From Thereva unica (lineage: Eukaryota; Arthropoda; Insecta; Diptera; Therevidae), in NCBI GenBank assembly GCA_949987705.1, contig OX465282.1, positions 3,832,501 to 3,896,500 on the forward strand: DNA of 64,000 nt. Direction: 5' to 3'. Under the pieces are notes generated by a model, which did not search any database, had not been told where the DNA came from, and worked only from the letters and a program-made list of their open reading frames with translations. Position 1 is the stretch's first letter. Every line of letters starts with the position of its first letter. Both the position numbers and the translations under genes were made by a program. Below are positions 1 through 10,497 of the stretch, piece after piece.

Positions 1-23
1 AAGAATACTTACAACTGGGACAT

Positions 24-3000
24 ATGGTACTCATTGATCCCAAAGAACTTCAGTGCAATACTCGTAACATATACTACATGCCTCATCAAGCAGTCATCAA
101 AGAAGAAAGCACGACTACCAAACTAAGAGTAGTTTTCGACGCCTCTACCAAAACAAGCACCAAGCTAAGCTTAAACGATTTAATGCACTGTGGCCCCAGA
201 CTACAACACGACCTACAGGACATTCTACTAAGATGGAGAAAGCATCAATATGTATTTAGTGCCGACATTGAGAAGATGTACAGGCAAATAAGGGTCTCAC
301 AGGAACATCAAGACTACCAACGAATTGTATGGCGATTTTCAACAAGAGATAGCATTCAAGAATTTAAACTCACAACTGTGACATACGGAACAAAATCAGC
401 ACCTTACCTAGCTATAAAAACATTGCAAAAATTAGCACGCGATGAAGAAGAAAATCATCCAGAAGCAGCAAAAATAATTCTCAATGATTTTTACGTGGAC
501 GACATGATGTCTGGAACGTCTTCAATTCAGGAAGCAAAGTGGTTACAACGTGAGCTGATCCAAACGCTAAAAGAAGGAGGGTTCAACCTTAGAAAATGGA
601 GAAGCAACCACAGTGAACTAATTGATAATCTACCAACAGAACTTAGGGATCAAGGCTCCATTGAAATAAAAGATGACGAGGCTGTAAAATCCTTGGGTAT
701 ATACTGGACACCGGCAGCAGACAAATTCCACTTTAGGGTAAAATTGAATGCAACACCAGAAGTACCTACTAAACGGACAATCTTATCAGAAATTGCTAGA
801 CTATTTGATCCACTCGGGTGGTTGGCACCCATAACAGTGAGAGCCAAAATGTTAATTCAAGAATTATGGGCAAAAGGATACAACTGGGATCAAACACTGG
901 AAGAAGAGCTAGCTGCTCGATGGATGAACATCAGGAATGAACTACGAAAACTTGAAGAAATTAACATACCACGTTGGATACAGTATACACCCGCATGCAA
1001 AACAGTTGAACTACATGGATTCTGCGATGCATCCGAAAAAGCTTATGGAGCAACCGTATACAGTAAAACTACGTCAGAATCGGAGCAAGTACACATAACA
1101 CTACTTGTAGCGAAGACTAAGGTAGCACCACTAAATAAAATCACGTTACCAAGATTAGAACTTTGCGGAGCAGTCTTATTATCTAAACTACTACGTCGAA
1201 CAAAACAAGCATTGGATATTAAGAATGTAAAGGAATACGCCTGGACAGATTCGATGATAACATTAGCATGGATCCATGGAAAATCAGATAAATGGGAAAC
1301 CTTCATTTCAAACCGAGTATCAGAAATTCACAGAAATCTGGAGTCTACAAGTTGGCGTCACGTGCGTTCCGAAGACAACCCTGCTGATCTAGCGTCGAGA
1401 GGAGCCACTCCGCAGTACCTAAAGAATGCAGAGCTTTGGTGGAATGGTCCATCGTGGCTAAAGATGACTGAAGATAAATGGCCAACACAAAAAATTAACA
1501 CAAATACTACAAGAGGAGGTAATTTAAATAAGGTAGTAGCGGTCCATGTAACTCAAAATGATGAAGGCTTCGAGCTACTTAGTCGTTTTTCATCGTTTAA
1601 GAAACTTACACGTGTGCTGGCTTACTGCAAAAGATTCATCGCGAAATGCAGGAAGGAGATAATAAACAGCACAGATTTATCAGTAAAGGAATTAGATAAA
1701 GCGCATCAACAACTTCTACAGATGACACAAAAAACGGAGTTCGCTGCAGAATTAAAACAGCTGGAAGCAAAGAAACCACTTAACACAAAAAGTTCAATTC
1801 TTTCCTTAAATCCATTTTTGGACGAAAATGGCGTACTAAGAGTGGGTGGAAGAATCCAAAATTCTCGTATTCCGTATAATGAAAAACATCCCGTCATAAT
1901 ACCTCACAAACACCACATAGCTAAACTATTGATACTTGAAGCTCATGCAGCGACACTACATGGAGGAAATGAAGTCACACATGCTTTTATTAGAAGAAGA
2001 TACTTCATAATCAATGGGAAAAGCAAAATACGACAAGTATTGAACAAATGCATTACTTGCTGCAGGCACAAGGGACAAACAGTGACACAAATTATGGGTG
2101 AACTCCCAGCTCCACGAGTAACACCAGCGAAACCGTTTTCGCACACCGGACTAGATTATGCAGGGCCTATTCAGATAAGAATGTCCAAAGGAAGAGGAAA
2201 CAAATCCCACAAGGGCTACATAGCAGTCTTTGTATGTCTAGCTACAAAGGCCATTCACATAGAAGCGGTAACAGACATGACCTCGGAGGCATTCGTAGCA
2301 GCATTTAGAAGATTCACATCAAGAAGGGGCCTTGTTTCAAACATATACAGTGATAATGGAACAACGTTCGTAGGAGCACAAAAAATACTGGATAAGGATC
2401 TTCGCCATGCCATCAGAAACTTAACCACAGTAGTGGGAAGCCTGGCGACCGAAGGTGTACAATGGCATTTTATTCCGCCGGCAGCTCCTCACTTCGGAGG
2501 AATTTGGGAGGCTGGAGTCAAATCCATCAAATCCCACTTGAAAAAGGTAATAGGCTGCACTACGCTAACATTCGAGGAAATGTCGACGCTACTGTGCCAA
2601 ATCGAAGCCTGTTTAAATTCACGCCCATTATACCCACTACCGAGCGACCCTAGTTCGATCCTTACTCTAACACCTGGACATTTCTTGGTTGGGCAAGAAT
2701 TAGTAGGACTACCAGAACCAACCATAGACAACAACATTACCACATTGAGCCGCTGGAAACAAGTACAGAAGATGACGCAAGACTTCTGGAAGGTGTGGCA
2801 AAGTGAATATCTATCACGACTCCAACAAAGAACAAAATGGAAATCAGGAGCAAGGGTGATCGAAGTTGGGCAAATTGTTCTCGTAAAAGATGAAAACTGC
2901 GCTCCAACGAGATGGCCACTAGCCCGAATAATCGAGACACATCCAGGCAAAGATGGAGTTGTACGAGTGGTAACTCTACGGGTCAAAGAAAACTCCACAA

Positions 3001-5033
3001 TAAAGCGTCCAGTAACAAAAATATGTGTGTTACCTGTTGAAGATGACAACTTGACGAATGCAGAGCATACTACATCAACAGAGCTGAAAACGTGTGCTGG
3101 TACACATGTCACTGTAACAAGTAATCATCAAACTGGCACAGAGAGTCACCTGCATGCGGACAAGAAGACGGCACATACATCAGCAACTACCTGGAACATG
3201 GCTAAATTGGTTTTAACTACACTCGTTATATTAAGCTCGATCCAACCGGGACATACACACTACACAATAAAATACCCACAACCTGGGCTGTTTATCGAAC
3301 AAATTGGACACGCCAAACTAAAGAGAGGTACTATCAAGGTCGAGGTACTCATCCCAATCAACACAACAGCAGACACTAGTAGAGTAAATAATATAATAAC
3401 CAAGATGGAACAAACCTGCAGTGAGGCAAAACGGTTTGAAGACAACACGCATTGCCGCACTCTACTTGAACATTTATTAGAACGAAAATCAACAATCTTA
3501 AATGAGATTGAAGCAATAAACCAAAGGCGGAAGCGGAGAAATAAAAGAGGGCTTGTTGGACATCTATTGCAAGCCATCTTTGGAGTAAACGATGAGGTTT
3601 ACACTGACATTGAACACCTTCAGCATAATCAAGATATGTTGAGACAAGCGGCTAATCATCAAGCAAATATATTGGTATCTACAATGACAAGGATAAATGA
3701 CACAGAAGCCCGCATGGGTAGACAGTTCGATCTGGTCACAAACAAACTGAACAGAGTAATCTCCGAGGTAAACAAGATTGAAGGATGGTATGACAAGATT
3801 GACAGTAATATGGTCAGCACACAAATACTAGCAGCGTACCAGATTGCCAAAGATATTTTGGAAGACCTAAAACAGCACTACATAAAAATTCTACAAGCAG
3901 GTTATGGTAAAGGAAACATTATGGACTTCATAACTCCAAGCAAATTGGCAGAAATAACAGATCAAGCAGCAAGCAAAATGCCATCTTATCTAAGAATCAT
4001 TCCAGAACCAGGGAATGATATGGAAATATACATAGCCGATTCAGATGTTAAGGTTTTTGGATTTCTGCATATAACGGATGCCGATACCTTTAATATGATT
4101 AAAGCAACCCCAATTCCTCAGCGCATAAATAACAATACATATGTCACGCCACAAATATCATCAGCAATCCTGGCGATAGAGTACAATAATCAAAAATATT
4201 TCGAAATCACCGAAGAAGAAATGAGAAATTGCGTATCTTTAGAAAAATACTCCAAATTGTGCACACCCGCAGTTGTTAGTGACTTAGTGAAAAATCCAAA
4301 TTGTATCATCGATGAAATATACCAACGACACAATAGGCAAGAGTGCCCATTAAAGCAACTGAAAATCCACTCCGTCATATGGAAACATCTTTTTTTGGCG
4401 AACACCTGGTTATTTATCGCAGATCCACCAACAACGGCCGCAATTAAATGTAACGGACAACGGGAAGATGTTACTCTGCATGGCGTCGGAATTCTGCAGA
4501 CAACTCAGGACTGTGTGATTGAAACAACGAAGAATATACTTTTCTCTGAAGTTCGTAACAAAGTCATTATTCAATCAACATTTCTAAAGCCAATGAATTT
4601 CAACATAACTGGGATATTCAACCCTACCGGGTTAGATAGCAAACCAGTAATGTTAGACCCGATACTAAAAACATCCGACACATTCAGCAGCATCATCCAC
4701 GATCCAACTGGCTTACAAGTTCAGTCATCAACATGGAAAACTATCGGACACCATACCGCCACAACAGCAGGATCTGTCCTACTCACCATAGCGATCATCG
4801 CAGGTATATGGAAATGTCGACCGACCCGTTGGAGTCTGAAACAACACCATGTAACCACTGGCGATCTACCAGAGAGTATTCACAGCTCATCCGGCATACA
4901 ACAATCGACAGAACATCTAGGACCTAACCCAGCCCCGCGATCCACGACCTCGGCTGGGCAAAATGTTTGCACAGCAAACAAAACGATAAGTATGCCACAC
5001 GCGTCCGAGTCATTCATGTTGATGACTCAATAA
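24..5033 (+). CDS. BEL/Pao retroelement Pol-Env polyprotein (5' part outside window)
   Basis: One open frame of 1669 residues, probably continuing upstream. Domains in order: reverse transcriptase (about residues 25-260) with catalytic FYVDDMM near residue 155; RNase H (about 325-460; CDAS, TDS, DNPADLASRG); integrase zinc finger (about 635-680; H-H-CxxC); integrase core with D near 710, SDNG near 775 and E in the GGIWEAG motif near 825. In the same frame, from about Met1059, comes an envelope-like module: hydrophobic signal-like segment, basic furin-like site RRKRRNKR at about 1168-1175 followed by a hydrophobic fusion-peptide-like stretch, a coiled-coil-rich ectodomain, and a transmembrane segment near 1577-1597. 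The Pol order and motifs fit BEL/Pao; a single Pol-Env frame recalls roo. Gag and protease are not visible. The ORF has no stops or frameshifts, so the copy may be young. Whether Env is functional is unknown. Confidence 0.93.
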   Translation: MVLIDPKELQCNTRNIYYMPHQAVIKEESTTTKLRVVFDASTKTSTKLSLNDLMHCGPRLQHDLQDILLRWRKHQYVFSADIEKMYRQIRVSQEHQDYQRIVWRFSTRDSIQEFKLTTVTYGTKSAPYLAIKTLQKLARDEEENHPEAAKIILNDFYVDDMMSGTSSIQEAKWLQRELIQTLKEGGFNLRKWRSNHSELIDNLPTELRDQGSIEIKDDEAVKSLGIYWTPAADKFHFRVKLNATPEVPTKRTILSEIARLFDPLGWLAPITVRAKMLIQELWAKGYNWDQTLEEELAARWMNIRNELRKLEEINIPRWIQYTPACKTVELHGFCDASEKAYGATVYSKTTSESEQVHITLLVAKTKVAPLNKITLPRLELCGAVLLSKLLRRTKQALDIKNVKEYAWTDSMITLAWIHGKSDKWETFISNRVSEIHRNLESTSWRHVRSEDNPADLASRGATPQYLKNAELWWNGPSWLKMTEDKWPTQKINTNTTRGGNLNKVVAVHVTQNDEGFELLSRFSSFKKLTRVLAYCKRFIAKCRKEIINSTDLSVKELDKAHQQLLQMTQKTEFAAELKQLEAKKPLNTKSSILSLNPFLDENGVLRVGGRIQNSRIPYNEKHPVIIPHKHHIAKLLILEAHAATLHGGNEVTHAFIRRRYFIINGKSKIRQVLNKCITCCRHKGQTVTQIMGELPAPRVTPAKPFSHTGLDYAGPIQIRMSKGRGNKSHKGYIAVFVCLATKAIHIEAVTDMTSEAFVAAFRRFTSRRGLVSNIYSDNGTTFVGAQKILDKDLRHAIRNLTTVVGSLATEGVQWHFIPPAAPHFGGIWEAGVKSIKSHLKKVIGCTTLTFEEMSTLLCQIEACLNSRPLYPLPSDPSSILTLTPGHFLVGQELVGLPEPTIDNNITTLSRWKQVQKMTQDFWKVWQSEYLSRLQQRTKWKSGARVIEVGQIVLVKDENCAPTRWPLARIIETHPGKDGVVRVVTLRVKENSTIKRPVTKICVLPVEDDNLTNAEHTTSTELKTCAGTHVTVTSNHQTGTESHLHADKKTAHTSATTWNMAKLVLTTLVILSSIQPGHTHYTIKYPQPGLFIEQIGHAKLKRGTIKVEVLIPINTTADTSRVNNIITKMEQTCSEAKRFEDNTHCRTLLEHLLERKSTILNEIEAINQRRKRRNKRGLVGHLLQAIFGVNDEVYTDIEHLQHNQDMLRQAANHQANILVSTMTRINDTEARMGRQFDLVTNKLNRVISEVNKIEGWYDKIDSNMVSTQILAAYQIAKDILEDLKQHYIKILQAGYGKGNIMDFITPSKLAEITDQAASKMPSYLRIIPEPGNDMEIYIADSDVKVFGFLHITDADTFNMIKATPIPQRINNNTYVTPQISSAILAIEYNNQKYFEITEEEMRNCVSLEKYSKLCTPAVVSDLVKNPNCIIDEIYQRHNRQECPLKQLKIHSVIWKHLFLANTWLFIADPPTTAAIKCNGQREDVTLHGVGILQTTQDCVIETTKNILFSEVRNKVIIQSTFLKPMNFNITGIFNPTGLDSKPVMLDPILKTSDTFSSIIHDPTGLQVQSSTWKTIGHHTATTAGSVLLTIAIIAGIWKCRPTRWSLKQHHVTTGDLPESIHSSSGIQQSTEHLGPNPAPRSTTSAGQNVCTANKTISMPHASESFMLMTQ

Positions 5034-5600
5034 TAAAATATAATTACGATCACCGAGTCAATAACTTATTGATTAATGTTGCTCTAATTAATAATATAAA
5101 AAAATGATTATGTTGCACAAATGTTAACATATAAATTAAGCTCTGGAAAATTAAAAATTCAGTTGAGAACCAACAGCAACTCAAAGTGTTTTCTTTAACC
5201 ACCAAAACTGCTACTAAATCGATTAGGTTGTGCAGTCCTAATCACCCAGTACACATAACAGTCCAGCTCATACCAGTGAGCTATACAATATTGTTATAGA
5301 GAGAATAGGGCGCCAAGACGCCCAGGCATTACGAGAACCGATCTTATGATCTAAACGGTGGAAATAATTTCTTTATCCTCCAAATTCACTCAAAAACTGC
5401 CTTAGGTCGTAACTCACTTCCCCACGATCTCTCATGTCCCATTTCTCCGCTTTTACTTCCACTGCCAATTGTTTACCGGCTTGCCCAATGTCATAACCCA
5501 ATCTGGCGCTGCGTATAGTAGGACTGAGATAACCACCCTCGTCATCAGCAGATGACGACTAGAGGATCCATGTGTATGCTTTCTAATATATATGTAGTAC
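5034..5600 (+). mobile_element. Probable 3' LTR and 3' end of the BEL/Pao element
   Basis: The 3' LTR is expected directly after the Pol-Env stop. Two TGTTGC starts occur (5078 and 5111), and a promoter-like TATA/initiator pair follows at 5130-5161. The 5' LTR is outside the window, so the LTR cannot be delimited by comparison; no convincing polypurine tract, CA end or 5 bp target duplication was recognised. The right limit given is a guess. Confidence 0.4.
5130..5161 (+). promoter_or_regulatory. Putative LTR core promoter (TATA + Inr)
   Basis: TATAAAT at 5130-5136 is followed by TCAGTTG at 5159-5165. If the A at 5161 is +1, the TATA box starts at -31, the canonical insect TATA-initiator spacing. 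This is what a U3/R boundary should look like. Transcription itself is not shown. Confidence 0.45.
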
Positions 5601-6918
5601 AAACTTCTCTTGACTTCCTAAAGTCTGAATATTCTTATTCTGATCATCCGTTTTAAATTATTTTATTAATATAACAATTCAAAACTCTCTCTCACCTTTA
5701 CAAAACAACAACAATATCCTCGCTTACCTGTAAAGAAACAAGAAAAAGAAAAATATTATTAAAAATTCTTAATATAACAAAATATAAAAACAGAAAATGA
5801 AAATTAAAATCGCTAAATTTCAAAATCACCACAAAATCCAATTGTAATTACGAAACTAATGACGATCGACAATCAAGGTGAAAAGCATCATATACCTTTG
5901 TTTAGAGCCAGAAATAGTGCGGTTTAACACGACGCAGAACAGAAACATTCGCCGCAAGGTCGGTTGCCTGTCTCTATAATTCCCTCATTTCCACCCTCCT
6001 GCTCTTCCTCTTCCGACACTATATAGAATTGTGAAATTAGAAGAATAAAGTTTAGATAGATTCTATTCCACACTAACACCAACCTAATCTGTACGGCTAT
6101 ATTACAATTGCCACTAGACAAAGTGATTCCACTAATTCCTTGCGTACGACATTGTATCTCTCTTTCTGAAAACGGGCCATAGGTAAATAAAGCTACACCT
6201 GGATAAATTGGAAATTGTGTGTCCGTGTCGAAAGTTTTGTGTTCGTGCGTTTTATAGTTGGTAAAATAGATATAGATAGATAAACTATAGAGATACAACA
6301 GCATAGATAGAAGGTGGCACAGAGTTTTGTAAACACAAATGTAGTTTATAATATTATATTCAGTTCCTTCAGTTCGGTTTGGGTGAGGTCTTCTGCCTCT
6401 TTCGCCCGTTTTAATTATGTATCACCTGGAGGAGAACTACAGGTATATGTATATGTATGTATATATTGATTAGAAGTTGTGAAACTTTTTAGGGCTGTGG
6501 GGGGGGGGCGTAATTGGAGACTTGAGTATTACCGGCTGGAAGCATAACCACACCTGTAAAAAAAACCGACTCGTTTTGATGGTGTATAGAAGACCGCAGA
6601 AAAGCCTGCAAAGGCCACATAAAAATTTTTGCGGTATACACAAAACTTTTGAGGGAGAAACAAAAACTGTGAAGGCACTTTATGCCGGGCAAGAGGGGGT
6701 GGAAGGAAATACCTAAGAATATAGCGCCAAACTTAACCTGACCATATCAAGATTTTGCAGTGTTACCCATACACTTAGAGTTTACCTTGAAGCCTTATAG
6801 GAGCAACAAAACGGCATCTATTCAAAAAACAGTGTGCCCACGACGTGAATTAAAAGCTCGAGAGACTCCCAAAGCGCTGAGAGATCCAAGAACTATTAAG
6901 ACCTAATGGGGTTGAATC
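5601..6918. other. Non-coding, AT-rich
   Basis: No supported gene. Short TA/TATG-rich runs occur near 6440-6470 and a G run near 6500. The open frames here are short and show no recognisable domain. Confidence 0.5.
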
Positions 6919-6921
6919 TTA

Positions 6922-7255
6922 AGCTGGTGACATATCCCAGCCGTACATGCATTGCATTCAGAGGCTCCATGAAATCCGGCGAATTTCGTCTGACATATAA
7001 TTACATGGTTTGCGTTCCGTGCCGGCTGTCACACATCGACCGAAAATCTAAGTAACGTGTTCATGTGTTTGTGTGCTTATGCTTGTGTGTGCTATCTCGA
7101 ATGCGGCAATGCAGAAAAAGTTGAAAGTAGCCCGACCTTTGCGTGGCATGCCTTCCACTCACGGGATATTCCGTCAGCTCGCATTTGAATACACACACTT
7201 CTACATTATCTGTCAACGAATGCAATGCATGTACGGCTTGGATATGTCACCAGCA
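6922..7255. mobile_element. MITE with ~37 bp terminal inverted repeats, TTA duplication
   Basis: The left end reads GCTGGTGACATATCC and runs on as an inverted repeat of the right end for about 37 bp with one mismatch, both including the palindromic GCATTGCATTC segment. TTA (6919-6921 and 7256-7258) flanks both ends, a 3 bp TWA duplication typical of PIF/Harbinger elements. The interior has no transposase. Its outer AGCTGG and GCATTGCATT motifs resemble the MITE at 62748-63161. Confidence 0.8.
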
Positions 7256-7258
7256 TTA

Positions 7259-9858
7259 AGATAGAGTCCCAGACTCTCAGGGCAAGACGCGCCTTACACA
7301 GCAGATAACACCGGTCTGTCTACGATGAAGAAGACCGACTTTGCGCGCAATTATAGTACCAAAGGCAGCGCGCAAAACAACTGAAAACATTTTTGAAATA
7401 ATTTAAATTCTTTAATGATGATTTTCTGTTTTCTTGACAATTTCTTAAAGACAATGAATGTGCACAGTGTTACGACGAGACTGTTGAAACTGTTGTGTCG
7501 GTCGGTACACTGTAAACACGAGAAGGGCATTAAACCCTCACAAACACGCGCTTTAATCTGAAACAATTAGATTTAATTAACGTTATGGCGATATCTGGCC
7601 CCTGGTGTATATAATATACATATACATACATATATGCATTGGTGGCTTTGATAACACTTCCAGAGATGGAGCAGCTCTTCCACCAATGAAGAGATTTTTT
7701 ATGTTGCTTCTGCTGATGGTGGTTTATCAATTATATTACGAGAATGAATTAAAGCCAGTGTTGAATTTCTTCAAAGTTAAAGCGACCAAAGATTTATTGC
7801 CGATTTTTGAGAGTTGTACCGAAAATTTTCAATTAGAGATTTCAAGCATCTCAAGATAACAACAACAACAACAAAGTTGATGAAAGATTTATAATTTTTT
7901 GATTAGAAAGTGTCGTACTCATTTCAGATTTTGAATTAATTTTGATTGTGCACAGACAGAAGGAGTAAGTTAAGCGCTCTTTCGATGTCTATGAAATTAT
8001 AATCTCTCGAGCTTTCTTTCTTGTCTGTTCGAATCTGTTTTTAAGTCAATTTAGAGTAATTTACATTTAGTAGAATTAGATACAGTTAATTCGATGATAA
8101 TTTCGTAGTTACTTTGGGCTTCGTAGATGTAATCCTTTCATGATGTTTTCAAAGTCATTTTTAACCATTAACATACATTAGAAATAAGCTAGGTATTAAT
8201 ACTTGTTGATACCTGTTGAGACTGAATGAAGTTTTTCATGCTCTATCCCAAGAGGAGACAGACATTATTGTTTATAGGAGTGAGGCATAAATGTACAGAT
8301 CGAAGTTAGTAACATCGGCCTTGAAAATAAGGCTATAAGGCTCACAAGTGCAAAATTGGCAATTTCGGCCATGCGAGTAATAGCTGCGGCGGTGTCGAAA
8401 GCTTAATATTTTTAAACGCGAGTTTCGTTTTTCCAAGCGGTCCCCCCACTGAGTACTAGTGACGTCCGATGCTACTTGACCTCCGCAATCGAACGAAAAC
8501 CGGTCCAAAATCAGAGGGGAAAGCCCTCTTTCGGTGTGCCCCTTTTTTGCCACAGGGGCAATAAGGAACGGAACCTACAGGAAAATCCTTTTTTCGGCAT
8601 ACCCCTCTTTTAGCACATAGGACCCACCCGTTGCATGAGACATGTAACTTTCAAATGCTAGTCGGGCAAAGGTGAGCTTTTAGTTGACTTCTGTAGTTCC
8701 CATCAAGTCATGGTAGGTAGAACTTACTTTTGTCATACAGTTTAGGATTGGGACCCTCACTGCCAATGGAAAAGCGATTTTGATATTCCCAATTGTTTTG
8801 GCGCACGCCATACTATTGGCTTATGTGTGCAGCAAGGCATACCGGGCTCCAGCTAGTAATATATAATGTAGAAGTACTTAATTTTCAAACGGGTGAATTT
8901 GATTTGCAAAAAGGTGAATGGGTGAATTTAATGTGAAAAAACTGTAAGAAGGCCTAGACATATACGACTGGAACAACAAGAAATCAGATAGGCAACCTGC
9001 CTGTCAGCTGTAGATCGAGAGCTACTGTGTCAGGAGCTTGGCAGCGTTTCAACAAGTTGAAAACGAATTCGACCACGCACTCTAGTGAAGCGAACGAAGT
9101 ACGAAGGAAATGTGCGCGGTTTGCTAACACTCAGGAACAATAGATTCTCTAGAAAAATTTTGTGGATTTTCCAATGTTGTTCTTATTTGAAATAGCTTCT
9201 CTCAGGATTACTTTGGCACGAGTTCTGGTACCTACTAGTCCATTTCCCACTTGAAATTTAGGAAAAAAGTACGCTAATAAATTTATTTGTAAACCCGTGA
9301 ATTAAATTCAGTTCGAAATAATCAAGAATAAGAACAAGTAGGCATAAAGCTACCCACCCTAGCAATTGATTCGAAACTGGATATACATGGGAATTGTAAG
9401 GTAGGATCTGGTTAGCCTATATCTGATAGGACTCTGCGATTCCAGCCATCCTTGGACTGTCGTTAAGAACAAATAAAGAAATTGTCGAAAGAAGTGGAAC
9501 AATATCGAATGAAGTAATCTTCCCTACCGCAATTCTGAAGAATGGGATAAATATAGATTATTGAGATATGTAATGCAGTCTACCAGGGTATCTTTATTAT
9601 TTACTTCTAAGAAGTGGTGCAGTGTTAAGGTAGTACGTGTACAATTGTAGAAAAACGTCATGGCACCAGGGCGGGTTTTTTTCAGACCCTTAATGTTGAA
9701 GAATTTCCAAACACTTGGTAATATAACCTACCCTGTCTAAGTACATCACTATACTTGGTTAATTTGGTTGCTTAATCGAAATATCGAAAAGATGTAATTA
9801 ATTAAATAGGTGTTTGAGAATAGTGTTTTGTGTGGAAAAGGTGAATTTCGTGTTCTTT
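7259..9858. other. Non-coding between MITE and RTE unit
   Basis: No supported gene. It contains an (AAC)n microsatellite at about 7856-7876, TA/CATA-rich sequence near 7605-7640, a member of a dispersed repeat family at 8414-8511, and two diverged copies of a CCCCTTTTTTGCCACAGGGG-like unit near 8525-8630. Confidence 0.5.
8414..8511 (+). repeat. Dispersed repeat family member
   Basis: The segment from AAACGCGAG through a GGTCCCCCCACT core to CGGTCC is clearly similar to 41218-41311 (+) and to the reverse complements of 28396-28480 and 29861-29963. Class not identified. Confidence 0.6.
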
Positions 9859-10240
9859 GAATTTTTGGATAGGAAGTTGTGCCTTTGCCAGGATGTCTTA
9901 TGGGCTGGTGAGTTCTCACGCCTTAGGCTTTTCTTTCAAGTATCCTGCACGCCCCCCAAAGAACTCCGCCTCTACCCTGGTAGGGGCGCTCATGTGCAGG
10001 GATGTGTTGGTGGTATGCACTTCCGATGTCTCACCATTACACAATGGTGACGCCCGTTTTTTAAGACCGATTTTAATGAGAATCAACCCAAAAACCATAT
10101 ATGGAACGATTTTAATGTTTTGAAACCCATGAAACCGCATGTTTTAATGGACTAGGAGTGCCTACCATGCGATATATGAAAACCCGACATAAGCTGATCT
10201 TTGATAACCTTTTATTAACCGGGTAAGCCGGCTTTATTGG
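9859..10240 (+). repeat. Left direct repeat of RTE-like unit
   Basis: It pairs with 13421-13792. It is followed directly by RTE 5'-leader sequence (10241-10497) containing ACCGTCACCTCCTCG, a segment seen again near 43250. Open frames inside both repeats are not conserved past indels and are not considered coding. Confidence 0.8.
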
Positions 10241-10497
10241 GGGGCAAAATCGTACCGTCACCTCCTCGCTGGTGCCTCCTGGATAACCAACCGACGACGG
10301 ACGTACCCAGTGCCCGGGGGTATAGCTGGGCCACTCTATCCGATGGGGTATAATTCACGGATCCGGTCCTCCTAGTAGTGGGGTTGGGCGTTGGGCTAAC
10401 TACCGGACCCTGTAAAAACACATCAGTTAAGAAACCCGATGCAAAGCCTCGGAACGGACGGAAAAAACGGCAACGACTACGGCAACAGCACCTGGAA

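Noticed and set aside
3198..5033. Envelope region as an integrated exogenous virus
   Set aside because: It is in frame with BEL/Pao Pol and followed by a probable LTR, so it belongs to the retroelement.
9814..10123. Overlapping small open frames in the left RTE direct repeat, with a similar frame in the right repeat (13391-13723)
   Set aside because: The similarity is DNA repeat similarity. The frames diverge after indels and have no domain or conserved start.
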